A stretch of DNA of 64,000 nucleotides from Manduca sexta (GCF_014839805.1 NC_051138.1:11220983-11284982), one strand, 5' to 3'; shown: positions 1 through 10,649, numbered from the stretch's first letter. Translations and numbers: made by a program. Notes: generated from the letters alone by a model not told the origin.

Positions 1-65
1 CTAGCTATTTTTATAAAGGCACGATAAAATGATTCTGCATGTATGCTGAGAGCCGTGCAGACAGT

Positions 66-200
66 GTATTGATTGACGAGAGATGATTATTCGTCGACAG
101 TCGATACAATAATGCCGGCCTGTTCGAAACTAGATAATACACAGATCAATTTAACTTCTTGTGTGCGGTACTCGCCATCCGGGTACATTGCCGGCATTAT
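66..200 (+). repeat. Dispersed repeat family A, partial copy
   Basis: This stretch carries the family A core, a gacgagagatgatta motif followed by a gtcgac-centred half and then gccggcctgtt. Diverged copies lie at 10205-10400, 11975-12185, 17755-17950, 25780-25955 and 62580-62800. The family starts with a 'ctgcacctgatggtaagtggag'-like head and ends near 'gcgggttttaa'. It has no coding capacity. Its class (SINE, MITE or Helitron fragment) cannot be settled by eye. Confidence 0.6.
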
Positions 201-239
201 AAGATAGGTCGCTGGTATACCGCAAGAATGGGTTTCAGG

Positions 240-535
240 ATTTCGGCCCGTCCTCAACACCGGGGTAAACCTGAGAATTGGATACTAGAATCCACTGGCT
301 TAGCGACTGCAGGGCCTTGGAGGAAAGTTGGCATGGGATGGGTGGGAAGAAAGTGTGGGTGAAAGGATAAGGAAGCCAGTTAGAATGGGAGAAGACCAGG
401 AAGAGTTCGCCAGCCCTTTGAGGCTATAATTTGAATTGGCAACTTTGAGGTATACACACAAATGTGTACGTAGGGCCGCGACAAATGTCCCCTCGTGCAC
501 GGGCGTGCATTTGGTGTGGAGACCGAGTTCATAAA
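240..535 (+). repeat. Dispersed repeat family B
   Basis: The repeat starts near a 'gcttagcgactgcaggg' motif, runs through a G/A-rich stretch and ends with 'gggcgtgcatttggtgtgg' and 'gaccgag'. The same order of motifs is found at 5364-5600, 21345-21605 and 56745-57065. No protein frame is conserved between copies, so the small frames here are incidental. It is probably a LINE 3' UTR or a non-autonomous element. Confidence 0.6.
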
Positions 536-739
536 ATTGTCATGCGCAAGAGCAGTCATGGAATAACTAAAACAAAATAAAGCAGGTTTGTATGGTTGTT
601 TTATGGTAATTTTTTAGCAATGCGTAAATACTTGGTTGAGTCAAAAAAATAGATAATATAGATAGATATGTATCACACGTAAGTCGCCAAATTGATGTCG
701 TCTTTCCTTATTGGATGTAACTTGTTTAAAAAAAACAAA

Positions 740-920
740 CACATCACGCCTTAACGCCCGAAGGGGTAGGCAGAGGTGCAGGCCACTTTTCACCAAGTCT
801 GTTTCGTCCCATGATGCAATGTCACTAGGTGCGAACTTATCGTCATATCGGGCATAATATAGACTCCGGGCTGATAGTGGACAGAAAAACCCAAATATCA
901 TTTCCTGCCACGAGATAACG
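740..920 (+). repeat. Dispersed repeat family G ('ggggtaggcagaggtg')
   Basis: The motifs ggggtaggcagaggtg, gtcccatgatg, catatcgggca and gactccgggctgat occur in order. A reverse-strand relative with the same order is at 46035-46215, and the first motif recurs in the tandem array at 24045-24480. The frame read on the opposite strand here is repeat sequence and is not a gene. Confidence 0.55.
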
Positions 921-959
921 AGCACAATGTTAATAACAGACACAAAATGTTTTCAGTAT

Positions 960-1563
960 ATACTCAATGTTACCTTTATATTACGTAGTAATGATATAAA
1001 CAAAAAACTTGCTTATAAATAGCATATAATTCACACAAAATAAGTAACATTTTGTTTAACTAAACTAATACCGGACAATAAATTCACAGACAAATAAAAC
1101 ATAGTTAATATTAAACTCTATTTACTAGATAGTAAGCTCTACCAACATGTGCTACAAAATCCTTTGCAGGTCTATACAGCTTATGTCTAAATGAAACCGA
1201 CCAACAAATGGATAGTTACGTTTGGTGGGATTTGTTACAGCTTACGCTCTTACATTGCATTACGTACACTATGTACAGTCACTCACAAAGTTATATGAAC
1301 AAACTCATAAGGAATCGTTTAAAAATATACTTCATAAGGTTTAATTTATTTTATATAAAAATTCGATTAATAATATAAATGAAAAATAATATAAAAAGGA
1401 ATAATTCGATTGACGTCGATGCGTAGACGCGCTTTGAAATTTGGAATTAATTCAGCTATTATTGAGGCTTATATATAAATATTATTATCATATATATCGA
1501 GGCTGACTTTACATACAATAAAAGCTTTTTAAGTTAGAACGAGTTTTAACTCCTGGATCCAAT
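960..1563. other. AT-rich intergenic stretch, nothing recognised
   Basis: No open frame with coding character, no recognised repeat and no RNA gene could be seen. Confidence 0.5.
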
Positions 1564-1609
1564 CTTAATTTTTTATTAATAGACACTGACCTATTAATAA
1601 AAAATTAAG
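1564..1609. repeat. Perfect 19-bp inverted repeat (hairpin)
   Basis: Arms 1564-1582 and 1591-1609 are exact reverse complements around an 8-base loop (acactgac). Both arms are almost pure A/T. A short MITE relic or a chance AT cruciform are both possible. Confidence 0.7.
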
Positions 1610-2239
1610 GATTTTTATTTAGATTACTTCGGTTTACTTTGTAAATTGGTGTAAACTGCTGAAATTACCTCTTAATTATACTCTATTTGCTAATATTCAT
1701 CTGTCTGTAAGAGATTGCCTTGTGCGATAACTCCACCATTTCGACAGCAGCAATGAACACTACGCGTCGATTTTTGGCCAAATCCCGTTTTTGATGCCAA
1801 AATTATTATTTTTATTATTCTTTATAAGCTAATAAAATTTAAATTTTTTATTCATAAAAATGAAGAAGTTTTGACTTACACAAAACTCTAACTGCATGTA
1901 CTTTTTACAAATGTACGATGTATAACCCTTCAAACTGAGTTAACCGAACTTACGAGGAGAGCATGCGATAGTTTGTTTCTTTACACAATATCGACTATGC
2001 CGACTCATCACAGTGCTTTTTTAATAGCTATTTGAAAAAAATAATTTGAAATGTATCTCGGTAATGCTCCCAGATAGCCCGCGACACAGAATCGCCTAAA
2101 GCGGATACCACTGTCACTGTGTCTAATGTTACATACATTAACGTAAGATTGAAAAATAAATTATTTATATTTGTTTACTGTTATTGCACGGTAATTTATT
2201 TTAATATTTAAAATGCAAATACTGTTGACTGTAATTAGA
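1610..2239. other. AT-rich intergenic stretch, nothing recognised
   Basis: Only short low-complexity A/T runs were seen, with no coding or repeat signature. Confidence 0.45.
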
Positions 2240-2729
2240 AGTGTTGTTTGCTGCACTTATTGAACGTCTATATTGAGACCGCGACGTTTCCTGATCGTTG
2301 GAAATTGATCCAAGTTATACCCGTACCGAAAGGTGGAGGTTGATCGGCGCCCAGTGATTCTGTAGTCACAGGTCTGTACCTGTAGTGATCCTATGCAATC
2401 GAGCCAAAGTGTTCGAAACTGCTATTCACAGTTGCCTTTATGAACAGGTAAGGGCCCAACTATCTGACGCACAACATGGCTTTTGATCCGGGCGGAACTG
2501 CTTGAGCTGATGACGCACTTGATACCGCGGGTAGATGCTGACCACCCGGTGTACGTTGTTTTCTTTGATTCCCGGAAAGCTTTTGATACTAGTCAATAAT
2601 AACATTCTCTTATCTATACTGTCTAATGTAGACTGCACCCCACGGAAGTTAACTTTCTTTACCAGCTACGTGCGTGAAAGATACCAGTAAATTGATTGTA
2701 GTAGATATCTTTCCAAACCGAACGTAAGG
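2240..2729 (+). mobile_element. Non-LTR retrotransposon relic, 5' piece (RT domain)
   Basis: Conceptual translation with several frame changes reads like the first half of a jockey/CR1-type reverse transcriptase: FPDRWKLIQVIPVPKGG (about 2290-2340), then LYEQVRAQLSDAQHGF, LLELMTHLIPRVDA, VVFFDSRKAFDT (the palm-domain aspartate region) and LTFFTSYVRERYQ near 2650-2690. The match stops where a Penelope element starts at about 2730 and resumes at about 3846 with the FADD motif, so this is one LINE split by a later insertion. It is pseudogenised by stops and frameshifts. Confidence 0.75.
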
Positions 2730-3831
2730 ATAATGATTTCTTATGTTTACGCGAATGTTAGACATTGAAATTAAACTAATTTTCGGATTCTATCGCGGTG
2801 TTAGTATTTTATTTTCTCCCGACGTTTCGAAGACTTTGCAGCCTTCATGGTCACGGGGGGGGACTGAGATGTTGTTCATCCGTAAAGTCAAAGTTACAAT
2901 ATCTACCTACATTTTACAATTATACAACTTTTTAAAATTTTTAAATTTTAGCTGTTGACGGTCCGATCTACGCAGAATGAGCTCACAGTGTCTTGAAGTC
3001 TGGCAGCCGGTCTTTTGGGTTCCGATTTAATTAAATGTAGAACTGCATCCCAGGCTTGTGCAAGCTTCCAACCATCTTCCCTATTGAAATTAGGATGTTT
3101 TTTATTTCAATAGCCTCGCGAATCATCCTAGGCAGGAATCGGTGTTCTTTGGCGAGGATTTGTGGCTTGTCTAGTCGCAGATAATGATTGGCGCCTCCCT
3201 CAGAGTGTTCAGCGACTGCAGACTTCGTCGAGCGTCGGTGTTTCACGTTAGCTATATGTTCTTTTACGCGGGTCCCTATATTTCTTTTTGTTTGCCCGAT
3301 ATAAGAGAGGCCATAGTTGCAATCTATTTTGTATACTCCCGGTTCTTGTAGAGGTATGTGACACTTGACAGGTGGTAAAAATTTACTAATCTTCTTAGGC
3401 GGCTTAAAATAAGTTTTTATGGAAGCACGCTTCAGGATGTAGCCAATCTTGTCTGTGACTCCTCTTACATATAGTAATACAATCGGAACACGTTCAACTG
3501 TGGCTGGTTTCACTCGGTTTCTGTGACGGCGGCGTGGTATTTGGAGCTTGTTGTCTCGCAGTACTTGCTTGACATGTTGCAGCTCAGCGGCCAGGTGTTT
3601 CTCGTCACAGATTCGTTGTGCTCTCTGAAACAAAGATTTGCCCACGGTAGCTAACTGTTTTGGGTGGTGATGAGATTCACCATTCAGATATTTATCAGTA
3701 TGGGTCTGTTTCCGATATACAGTATGACTTAAGGTCTGATTAGGATTACGGATGATTAAAACATCTAAGAAAGCAAGAGATTTATTGTGTTCTAACTCTA
3801 TAGTAAATTGGATTTTATTGTTGATGGTATG
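2730..3831 (-). mobile_element. Penelope-like retroelement, 5'-truncated
   Basis: On the minus strand an open frame runs from about 3825 to 3031. Its upstream end shows the late RT region of Penelope elements (SLAFLDVLIIRN, then HTVYRKQTHTDKYL and SHHHP). A GIY-YIG endonuclease domain follows (GVYKIDCNYGLSYIGQTKRN near 3230-3350). The frame stays open to a stop just below 3031, about 200 residues after the GTG at 3645. Most of the RT is missing, so the copy is dead. The noncoding tail down to 2730 is shared with the copy at 61896-62159, and both end at ataatgatttc on the plus strand, which fixes the 3' terminus. It interrupts a plus-strand LINE. Confidence 0.85.
2816..2856 (-). ncRNA. Hammerhead-ribozyme-like motif in Penelope tail (degenerate)
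   Basis: The minus strand reads tgaccatgaag, a loop, then gtcttcgaaacgtcgggag. The GAAG/CTTC stem, CGAAAC box and CGTC cleavage-site-like end resemble the minimal hammerheads reported in Penelope elements. The conserved CUGANGA box is imperfect. The segment is conserved in the second copy at 61991-62032. Activity is doubtful. Confidence 0.35.
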
Positions 3832-3845
3832 ATTTTATTATTGAT

Positions 3846-4802
3846 TGATATAAATCACCTTAACTCCATGTACACCAACTCGATGTACACCATTTTTATT
3901 CGCTGATGATCTTAAGCTTGTCCTTGAGATGAAGCTGAAGTCGGATCACAATATACTACAGCATGATATATGTAAATACGTTTGTAGAATGGAGCGTAGT
4001 ATAAGTTACATTTCAATGTAGACGAACGTTCAGTATTATCGTTTTTCCGCGCGAATTCTTCAAGTCACTATCAATACCACATGAACGTGATAGCTCTCCA
4101 GCATGTTCAGAGGCCAAAGACCTAGCCGAGCACTTTTCCACAGATTTGAATTTTAAGAAACACGTCACTAACTTTACTGAAAAAATATACTGTAACTTTA
4201 ATTTTACGACAGGCAAACCAATTTACGTATATTGAAGCCAATTAGAATCCAATGCAGCAGTTTGGTCTCCAAATGAAGACAAGTATAAATTAATATAAGT
4301 AATTCAAAATAAAATTATCAGATTCTTATATTTAAAACAGTATGGTATTTACCCAGGTTATCCTTTATCCTACATTATTTGTTTTAGGAATGACAGGTTA
4401 TAAATTGGAATCACGTATGGAAGTATCTTTTGCCAAATACGTATTTAAAGTGATTCGCGGTAAAATACACAATCCCAGTACACTACAAGCAGCTGGGTTG
4501 TCCATCCCTGATGGGATTGTGGGGCGACGGCGACGACCGCCATTGTTTTTGATGCCTTGAGCTCGCATCGCTGACGCGCGCGCTGCGTGTGCTCAATGCG
4601 GTATCCAACCGTAATGATTTGTTTTCGTGCTCACTAACAGAGTTCACAGAGGTCGCTTATGCTTTGTATCTTAGTTATTTATACTTAATATAACGTTAAA
4701 AATGCTGGTTAGTTGTATTTAACATAATATTGAAGATGCCCTACACAACAGTATTGGGTGTAACCTGTAATTTAGTAAGAATGTAAAATAAATAAATAAA
4801 TA
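3846..4802 (+). mobile_element. Non-LTR retrotransposon relic, 3' piece
   Basis: This continues the LINE broken at 2729. LFADDLKLVLEMKLKSD at about 3895-3945 contains the RT catalytic FADD box. LNFKKHVTNFTEKIYC, NAAVWSPNEDKYKL and YPTLFVLGMTGYKLES follow, then KYVFKVIRGKIHNPS (about 4435-4480) and LNAVSNRNDLFSCSL near 4590, the usual jockey/CR1 C-terminal order. The element ends with an (aaat)n tail at about 4785-4802, so the 3' terminus is intact. Stops and frameshifts are frequent. About 25 codons around the expected GVSQGSxLGP motif are missing at the Penelope junction. Confidence 0.75.
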
Positions 4803-5163
4803 CAATCAAATTAATGCTTACTATAACAATTTCATCAAGGAAGCCCTGTCATTATAAAAGATATCTTATTTTCTTCTTTAAACTAAATCTTATAGAACAA
4901 ACTAAACCCTTAAGAAGTAAAACCCTGTTTAAGTACTAACCTAATAATACCCGTGAGTGGTTTACACGAAATAAATGCCGAAGAATGTATTGAAAATAAA
5001 AATAATCACGATAAATCGTGTGAGGCGAAGTAATAAGCTGCTGGCTTAATTGAGGAAAATTGCGTGCATGTCTTGTGTAGGATGGAAAATGTTTTTATTC
5101 AGGCTAAGACTCTTCAGGATTATTTGGAAAATAAATGAGTATATCTCTTCCCATAATATTTAT
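4803..5163. other. AT-rich stretch, nothing recognised
   Basis: No coding frame, repeat or RNA gene was recognised. Confidence 0.4.
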
Positions 5164-5363
5164 TTAGCTTATATTTAATTTCAGGTAGAAGGGTACCCAA
5201 TTTAAATTCCGGCTTAATGACTTTATCATTAAGCCGGGTGAGTCTAGTATCCCGTCCGCAGGTTTCTCACAATGTTTACTGCAATGAGCCCTACTTAAAA
5301 AAACCTTAACCAGACGGAATTTTAAATTGGGTACCCTTCTACCTGAAATTAAATATAAGCTAA
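5164..5363. repeat. Foldback element with 48/49-bp inverted arms and a nested hairpin
   Basis: Arms 5164-5211 and 5315-5363 are reverse complements apart from a one-base length difference in a T run. Within the loop, 5209-5220 and 5226-5237 form a further perfect 12-bp stem with a 5-base loop. The loop also holds a reversed piece of family B, and the forward tail of family B starts immediately at 5364. This looks like a local inversion within a family B insertion. Confidence 0.75.
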
Positions 5364-5600
5364 GTAAGGGGAGTGGGGGAAGCATGGGGACCGCTTTAAG
5401 ATGCGCGGAGGGAAAAAGTAGGGGAAATATTCGCTAGCCCTTAGACCCATGGGCTTTAATATGAATTTACCATCATAAGGTATACACACTTAATTGTGTG
5501 CCTAGACCAGGTATTCCTATAGACATGGTAGACATTATTATGTGTCCCTGCGTAAGGGCTCACATTCGGTGAGTAGAGCGAACGTACAAAAATTGTGGGG
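5364..5600 (+). repeat. Dispersed repeat family B, 3' part
   Basis: The gtaaggggagtggggg opening, the ggtatacacacttaattgtg middle and the terminal gggctcacattcgg stretch follow the same order as at 300-535 and 21345-21605. It is non-coding. Confidence 0.5.
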
Positions 5601-5639
5601 GGGATTCGTCGTGTTAAGATACTTTAGTAAATACAGTTA

Positions 5640-6060
5640 GATAAACATCATAATGGTTGATTTATGCGAGTCGCGGTTTGGAGTCAACCAGGGTGTAACC
5701 AGTACCCTCGGGATGGACGGCAGCGTGGAAGGTAGGCCTCATGCTGCCGTTGATGCCGAGAGCGTCCTTCGATTGCGCGGGGGTTTCTGAGCCCCCTATA
5801 GGAGACGGGCCGCAACAGAGAGCACCGCGCAGGGACAGCTGCGGACAAAGACTTATATTTCTGTCAGAGGAACCCCGCAGTTGTCCCCAATGCGCCGAAA
5901 AGGGCCCCCGCGGAGTTTTAGTTGGTATGCCGTGCGTTGTATATAGGTTAGGGACTCGGCCCGACGGTCGCCCGAAGGTAAAGATCAAATCCGGGCGGCT
6001 CAACGTCGGGTAGTAAGGCACGGTGACCCCAACATAACTGCTTAGCATTAGCAACATAAC
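5640..6060. other. GC-rich island, unidentified
   Basis: A GC-rich block stands out from AT-rich surroundings and is open on both strands (minus 131 codons at 5662-6057, plus 90 codons at 5741-6013). Neither translation shows a known domain, and the two overlap almost completely, which suggests base composition rather than a gene. A pyrimidine run follows at 6062-6090. It could be the 5' region of a retroelement. Confidence 0.35.
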
Positions 6061-6519
6061 TTGCTTTTTTTCTCTCTCTCTATCTCTTTAAAAATTACAA
6101 TCGTGACGTACCTATTGTAATGTAGTGAGAATATAGTGTAAATTTCCCATAAACAAATGACGGTGTCTTAGTTTTTTAAATAAATAGCAAGGTGGTCCAA
6201 CCGTATGTATGACGTCATCAATCATTTTTTGGTTTTTAAATAAGTAATTCGAAGTTAACCGTATTTATGTTTAAGGCACGCTTAGATTTTGTAATGTTAT
6301 TAATTCAGATAAACTTCAAGGATATAATCTCTAAAAATGCACCCTCTTTCGTTGGTGGATATTCCATTTGAACTTTACTTTACTATTTACCCACATCTAG
6401 CATAGTTACTTTATTATGTTTTGATAAAAGTAGGAAAGAGAACAAGTAAATTGATGAGATAAAAAAGGCAAGCCAAGTTTGATTGCAAGTTTATAATGAG
6501 ATCATATACGTAATATCAC

Positions 6520-6815
6520 TACATCGTATAAAACAAAGTCGCTTCCTCTGTCCCTATGTCCCTTTGTATGCTTAAATCTTTAAAACTACGCAACGGATTT
6601 TGATGCGGTTTTTTTTTTTATAGATAGAGTGATTCAAGAGGAAGGTTTATATGTATAATAACATTCATTAAATAGTGGAGAAATACTGTTATTTTGTTAT
6701 GTTATACCTGTGCGAAGCCAGAGCGGGCCGCTATGTTTTTATATACAACGTTCACAGTTTTTCTGTAGTGTATTTAGTATCAGCATTGCACCCGTGCGAA
6801 GCCGGGGCGGGTCGC
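6520..6815 (+). repeat. Repeat family C with Helitron-like 3' end
   Basis: The motif order is gtcgcttcctctgtcc, aaaactacgcaacggatttt, gatgcggtttttt, then two copies of a gtgcgaagccgg-type terminus, the second ending gcgggtcgctagt at about 6815. The GC-rich hairpin followed by CTAGT resembles a Helitron 3' end. This is inferred from form only, and no Rep/helicase gene is present. Confidence 0.5.
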
Positions 6816-7031
6816 TAGTTAAAAAATAAATTAAAGTGTAAACGAATAAACGTGTAACGAATAAAATCGTTCAAATACAGTTGTTATTTTAACTCATCAT
6901 GAAATGCCAATTCATAGATTAATGCAGCCCAGATAAAAAAAACTGTCTCATAACAATATACATATTTAGAGACGTAGAAAAACGTTATTGTTGAAAGGAA
7001 TCAGAATTACAATATTTTATAGTTATTTATT

Positions 7032-7483
7032 ACTAGCTTTTGCTCACGGCTTCATCTGCGTGAAGGAGTAGTTCGGTATAAAAATCCCGCTAAAACAGGA
7101 TCCGATTGATTTAATTATATTTATGGTCATAGGGGCTTCCATATAAAGGTATACATATGCTGTCGCGGACGTTTATTTAGAACTATTAAAAACAAACCAT
7201 GCTTCGGTACATCATGTTTGTCTAACTCAGGTACGGTTTAGGTAGCGTAGGTACGCTAAGATAGCATTTTATTTCCGACTTACTTGATATGTATCGTTAT
7301 ATTATGACCAAATTAGACAAAATCGTTATAAATAGTAGCCTATGTGTTATTGTGACATATAGTCAATATTACTGTAAAGTTTCATTCAAATCCGTTTAAT
7401 AGTTTTTTTTCGTGGAGAGGAACAAACGTACATACATCTATAGATCCATCCTCACAAATTTTAGCATTTATAATATAAGTAGG
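7032..7483 (-). repeat. Repeat family D, Helitron-like, near full length
   Basis: The plus strand begins tactagcttttgctcacgg and ends attataatataagtaggatt-like sequence at about 7483. On the minus strand the GC-rich inverted motif is followed by CTAGTA, similar to a Helitron 3' end. Relatives occur at 9430-9660, 48345-49265, 50690-50865, 57450-57782, 60085-60560 and 61105-61300. It has no coding capacity. Confidence 0.5.
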
Positions 7484-7499
7484 ATTAAGCTTTCTAAAT

Positions 7500-8004
7500 A
7501 AGAACTATCGCATTTCCGACTGCACCTGCTTAATTAGTTTTGGGCTTATTAGTGTTTCAAACTGTTGGCACACTCATTGTTAGGGACTTACAAACTAAAG
7601 TTTTACGGCGTTACGTAGAAATCTAGATGACTAATTAGTCTCAAACTTCAAAGAAACCATGATTGTAATACAGCAGAAGTCAGTTCTGAATAATATATAA
7701 TCTCAAAATGAATCACAAATTACTTATTAAAATTATATAATTATATTCTTTATGAAATGATTATGTCATGCCAAAATTACCAAATTTTTACTGTAATCTA
7801 AAATTGCACAAATTTATGATTTAATATTCGATCTTTCAGCCCCCAAAACTCCCCAATTTAATCAGTGATGTAATCTTTTTAAAATCTCAACATAAAGCAA
7901 AGGAAGTAAGAAACCACCTTACGATTTAACCTTTAAGGACGTTTTGTTCTTTTATTTTAATGAATATATTATGAACTCATATATATTTTTTGATAAAACA
8001 AACA
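7500..8004. other. AT-rich stretch, nothing recognised
   Basis: No conserved frame or repeat motif was identified. Confidence 0.4.
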
Positions 8005-8295
8005 CACACTGGCTGGTAAGGTGTCTCATATGTGAGGGTCCGCTTGGGTAAGTACCATCGCAATGTCTATATCAGCCGCCAAGCAGCAGTGTGTAATTAC
8101 AGTTGTGTTCCGATTCGTAGGACATTGAATCCAGGGTAACTATTGGACATAATAAGACTTAACATCTCATGCCTCAGGATAGCGAGCTAAGTGGTGTTGG
8201 ATGATGTTTTTACTGTTTATGGGCGGTCATATCGCTAACCATCAGGAGAAAGGTAAGCTCAACTCGTCATTCAAAATAATAAAAAAAAAAGGAAA
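8005..8295 (+). repeat. Dispersed repeat family E
   Basis: The motif order is ctcatatgtgagggtccgc, accatcgcaatgtctat, ggacataataagacttaac, gatgtttttactgtttatg, ggcggtcatatcgc and a terminal A run. The same order occurs at 17965-18340, and in reverse at 43130-43325 and 55500-55690, with a head-to-head pair at 58138-58421. The 71-codon frame across it is repeat-derived. Confidence 0.65.
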
Positions 8296-8439
8296 AAGTA
8301 GTAATTCATTTTTACTCTTTAATGTGATTATCCTATTTGGATTCACGTATTATCTGATAAATATATATTATTTAGGTTGCTGCTTTGTAACCCCTTACCA
8401 ACTAGAAATGAATTAGACCAAAAACCCCAAACTGTTTCA

Positions 8440-8820
8440 TACGATAGTAATTATTATACATTACCTCAATTATCTCTTATTTATTGAAAAGTACTGGAAA
8501 CCAGAATGATATTGATCATAACAAAGTATACTTAGATTTATAATCAATCCTCTCCTGATATCCTTGTTAATTCGTTTCCAAAAGGATGACTTCATGCTGA
8601 CAATAGATTTGCCTCAATCCCTCGAATAACTGAAATTTGAAAATCCCGAAACAGCTTACGCTGCATATTATAATTTCAGTAGTGTGTGTAATCTTAATAG
8701 GTTATGTGACTTATTTTTTATAACTTTTATAAAATATGTACGTCGTATAAATTCTAAATCTCATAAAAGATCCACAAGTTATAAACCATTAAATTTGCTA
8801 ATATAGGTAAGGGTTAAATA
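8440..8820. other. AT-rich stretch, nothing recognised
   Basis: No coding frame, RNA gene or repeat motif was recognised. Confidence 0.4.
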
Positions 8821-8821
8821 A

Positions 8822-9133
8822 CAGCGGCGATAGCCTAGTTGGGTGTTGAACGGACTGCCAAGACGAATGTCCGCAGGTTCAAATCCCAAGGGCACACACC
8901 TCCGACTTTTCTAAAATTATGTGTGTATTCTTTGTGAATTTATCGTTCGCTTTAACGGTGAAGGAAAACATCGTGAGGTAACCTGCACATCTGAGCAGTT
9001 CTCTATAGGAATTTCGAAGGTGTGTCAAGTCTACCAATCCGCAATAGGCCAGCGTGGTAGACTAAGGCCTAATCCCTCTCTGTATTAGAGGAGGCTCGTG
9101 CTCAGCAGTGGGCAAGTATATAACACAGGGCTG

Positions 9134-9145
<12 letters not shown>
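8822..9145 (+). mobile_element. tRNA-derived SINE (family S1), full length
   Basis: The head carries a pol III A box (tagcctagttgg, 8831-8842, matching TRGCNNAGYNGG) and a B box (ggttcaaatcc, 8876-8886, one mismatch to consensus). A conserved body follows (gctttaacggtgaaggaaaac, ccaatccgc, gaggaggc), then a cagggctgatatt tail and an (AT)n run at 9138-9167. Related copies are at 12806-12925, 34336-34407, 40260-40578, 45684-45972, 55763-56062 and 63137-63340. It depends on a LINE for mobility. Confidence 0.85.

Positions 9146-9168
<23 letters not shown>
9138..9168. repeat. (AT)n microsatellite
   Basis: An uninterrupted AT run forms the tail of the preceding SINE, a common origin of microsatellites. 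Confidence 0.9.
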
Positions 9169-9172
<4 letters not shown>

Positions 9173-9429
9173 TAACAGAATAGGGACAAAATACTTGCAT
9201 GTCACATCAGTGGGCATTATGATGCGTGCGAAAGAAAGAAATGGAGCGACATACCCATTCTTGTACCTACTTATCAATATTCGAAATTTGAATTACTGCC
9301 TAAATTCCTTTTAAATTTTAATGCTGTTTTCACAGAAGGATTTCATTTTTTTATACAATTTGTTGTTACATAAAAAAAAATCCATAAAATCAAACATCGT
9401 GAAATATCCTATTCTTAATAATATTATGA

Positions 9430-9660
9430 GCTAGGTGATGCTCACGGCTTCGCTTCGATTTAATAATTTGATTAAAAAATCTATTATGTCCCATGAGAAC
9501 AAATTACTCAGATACAAAGTACTGTTGGTGTTAAGTAAAGAAACGGTCTACTCGTGCCCCAAATTTCAGCCAAATCCGTTTAGTTGTTTCTGCGTTTATT
9601 TCTAACAAGCATCTAAACATTTTCAAAAAATTTTACATTCAAAATATTTATAAGTATGTA
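9430..9660. repeat. Repeat family D relative, degraded
   Basis: A gagctaggtgatgctcacgg head and aaatttcagccaaatccgttt near 9570 match the order seen at 7032-7483. The far end is eroded. Confidence 0.45.
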
Positions 9661-10204
9661 TAATATATAATAAACCGTGGAACGGATTTAGATCAAAGTT
9701 GGTACAGAAATATATCCTTGTTAGATTAACATATAGACATTTTATCTGGGAAATTAGAGTTTAATTTTATACAGGGAAAGGTTATTATTCACATGAGCTA
9801 TGAGCACATCTAGTTTGTTATTTATTTAAAATACTCTGAATATACGCACACCCTAGTTGTTCACTTCATCACATCATAGGACAAAAAGAATTAGCAAAGT
9901 GATGATTTACTTGCGCTTCTATAACTTTTCAGAGACTAGGCGTGTGATATGTATTATGCAAGTTTTTTAAGGGTTTACATGAACAGATTTTTATTCAAAA
10001 AATTCTATTTAGTTTATAATTGTTGGTAGTATTTTAACATAATGATAAGAATCGCGCTGCCCATTCCCGCTAGATACGTAATTGTGTGCTTCCCCAGTTT
10101 TTGGCTTGTACAACGGTTTTATCGTCAATTTATGCCGTTTATTTTTGATAACAAAACGTGGCTAACACATTCTTGCTATTTAAAGCTGGCAATATTTTTT
10201 TTTA

Positions 10205-10406
10205 TGCAGACACGGCAAAGTGACTCATGATGGTAAGTAGAGTGGGTTCCGATAAAATGTCAACTGGCGAAAAATAATTATCCCTCGACAGTCGACACAA
10301 TTATGTCGGCCTGTTGGAACTATGGTTCCAACAGGCCGATTATATACAGGCTGATCCCGGAACCCGACATATTTACGTGGGCCACTTTGACGGGTTTTAA
10401 CTCTTT
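10205..10406 (+). repeat. Dispersed repeat family A, interrupted by a MITE
   Basis: The copy runs from a cggcaaagtgactca head through gaaaaataattatccctcgac and atgtcggcctgtt to gacgggttttaact. It is cut at 10407 by the TIR element described next. Sequence resembling the rest of the family resumes after 10645. Confidence 0.6.
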
Positions 10407-10645
10407 CCCCCTTATTCATAGACGTTATTTATCTAAGGACGGAGCATTGCTGTGATAACAAGTCTGTTTCTCAGCTTTGTTTATCTGACAGCCAACTAGA
10501 TTCAAGTTGTATCTCAATATAAGCCAATCAAAACGGCTCTATGTCTGCGCACTGCGAAGGCTGCTGTGCCGTCAGCACTGAGAAACAGCTTTGTTATCAC
10601 AGCAATGCTCCGTCCTTAGATAAAAAACGTTTATGAATAAGGGGG
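10407..10645. mobile_element. MITE with about 68-bp terminal inverted repeats (family F)
   Basis: The left end (cccccttattcatagacg, 10407 on) and the right end (its reverse complement, ending ggggg at 10645) stay complementary for about 68 bases with a few mismatches, through the gtttctcag motif. Both flanks show TTT, a possible 3-bp target duplication of PIF/Harbinger type. No transposase is present. Single-ended relatives are at 30254-30345 and 37741-37850. Confidence 0.8.
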
Positions 10646-10649
10646 TTTG

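Noticed and set aside
8822..8900. tRNA gene suggested by A and B boxes
   Set aside because: No cloverleaf closure was seen. The same head is followed by a conserved non-tRNA body in at least seven places, so these are SINEs.
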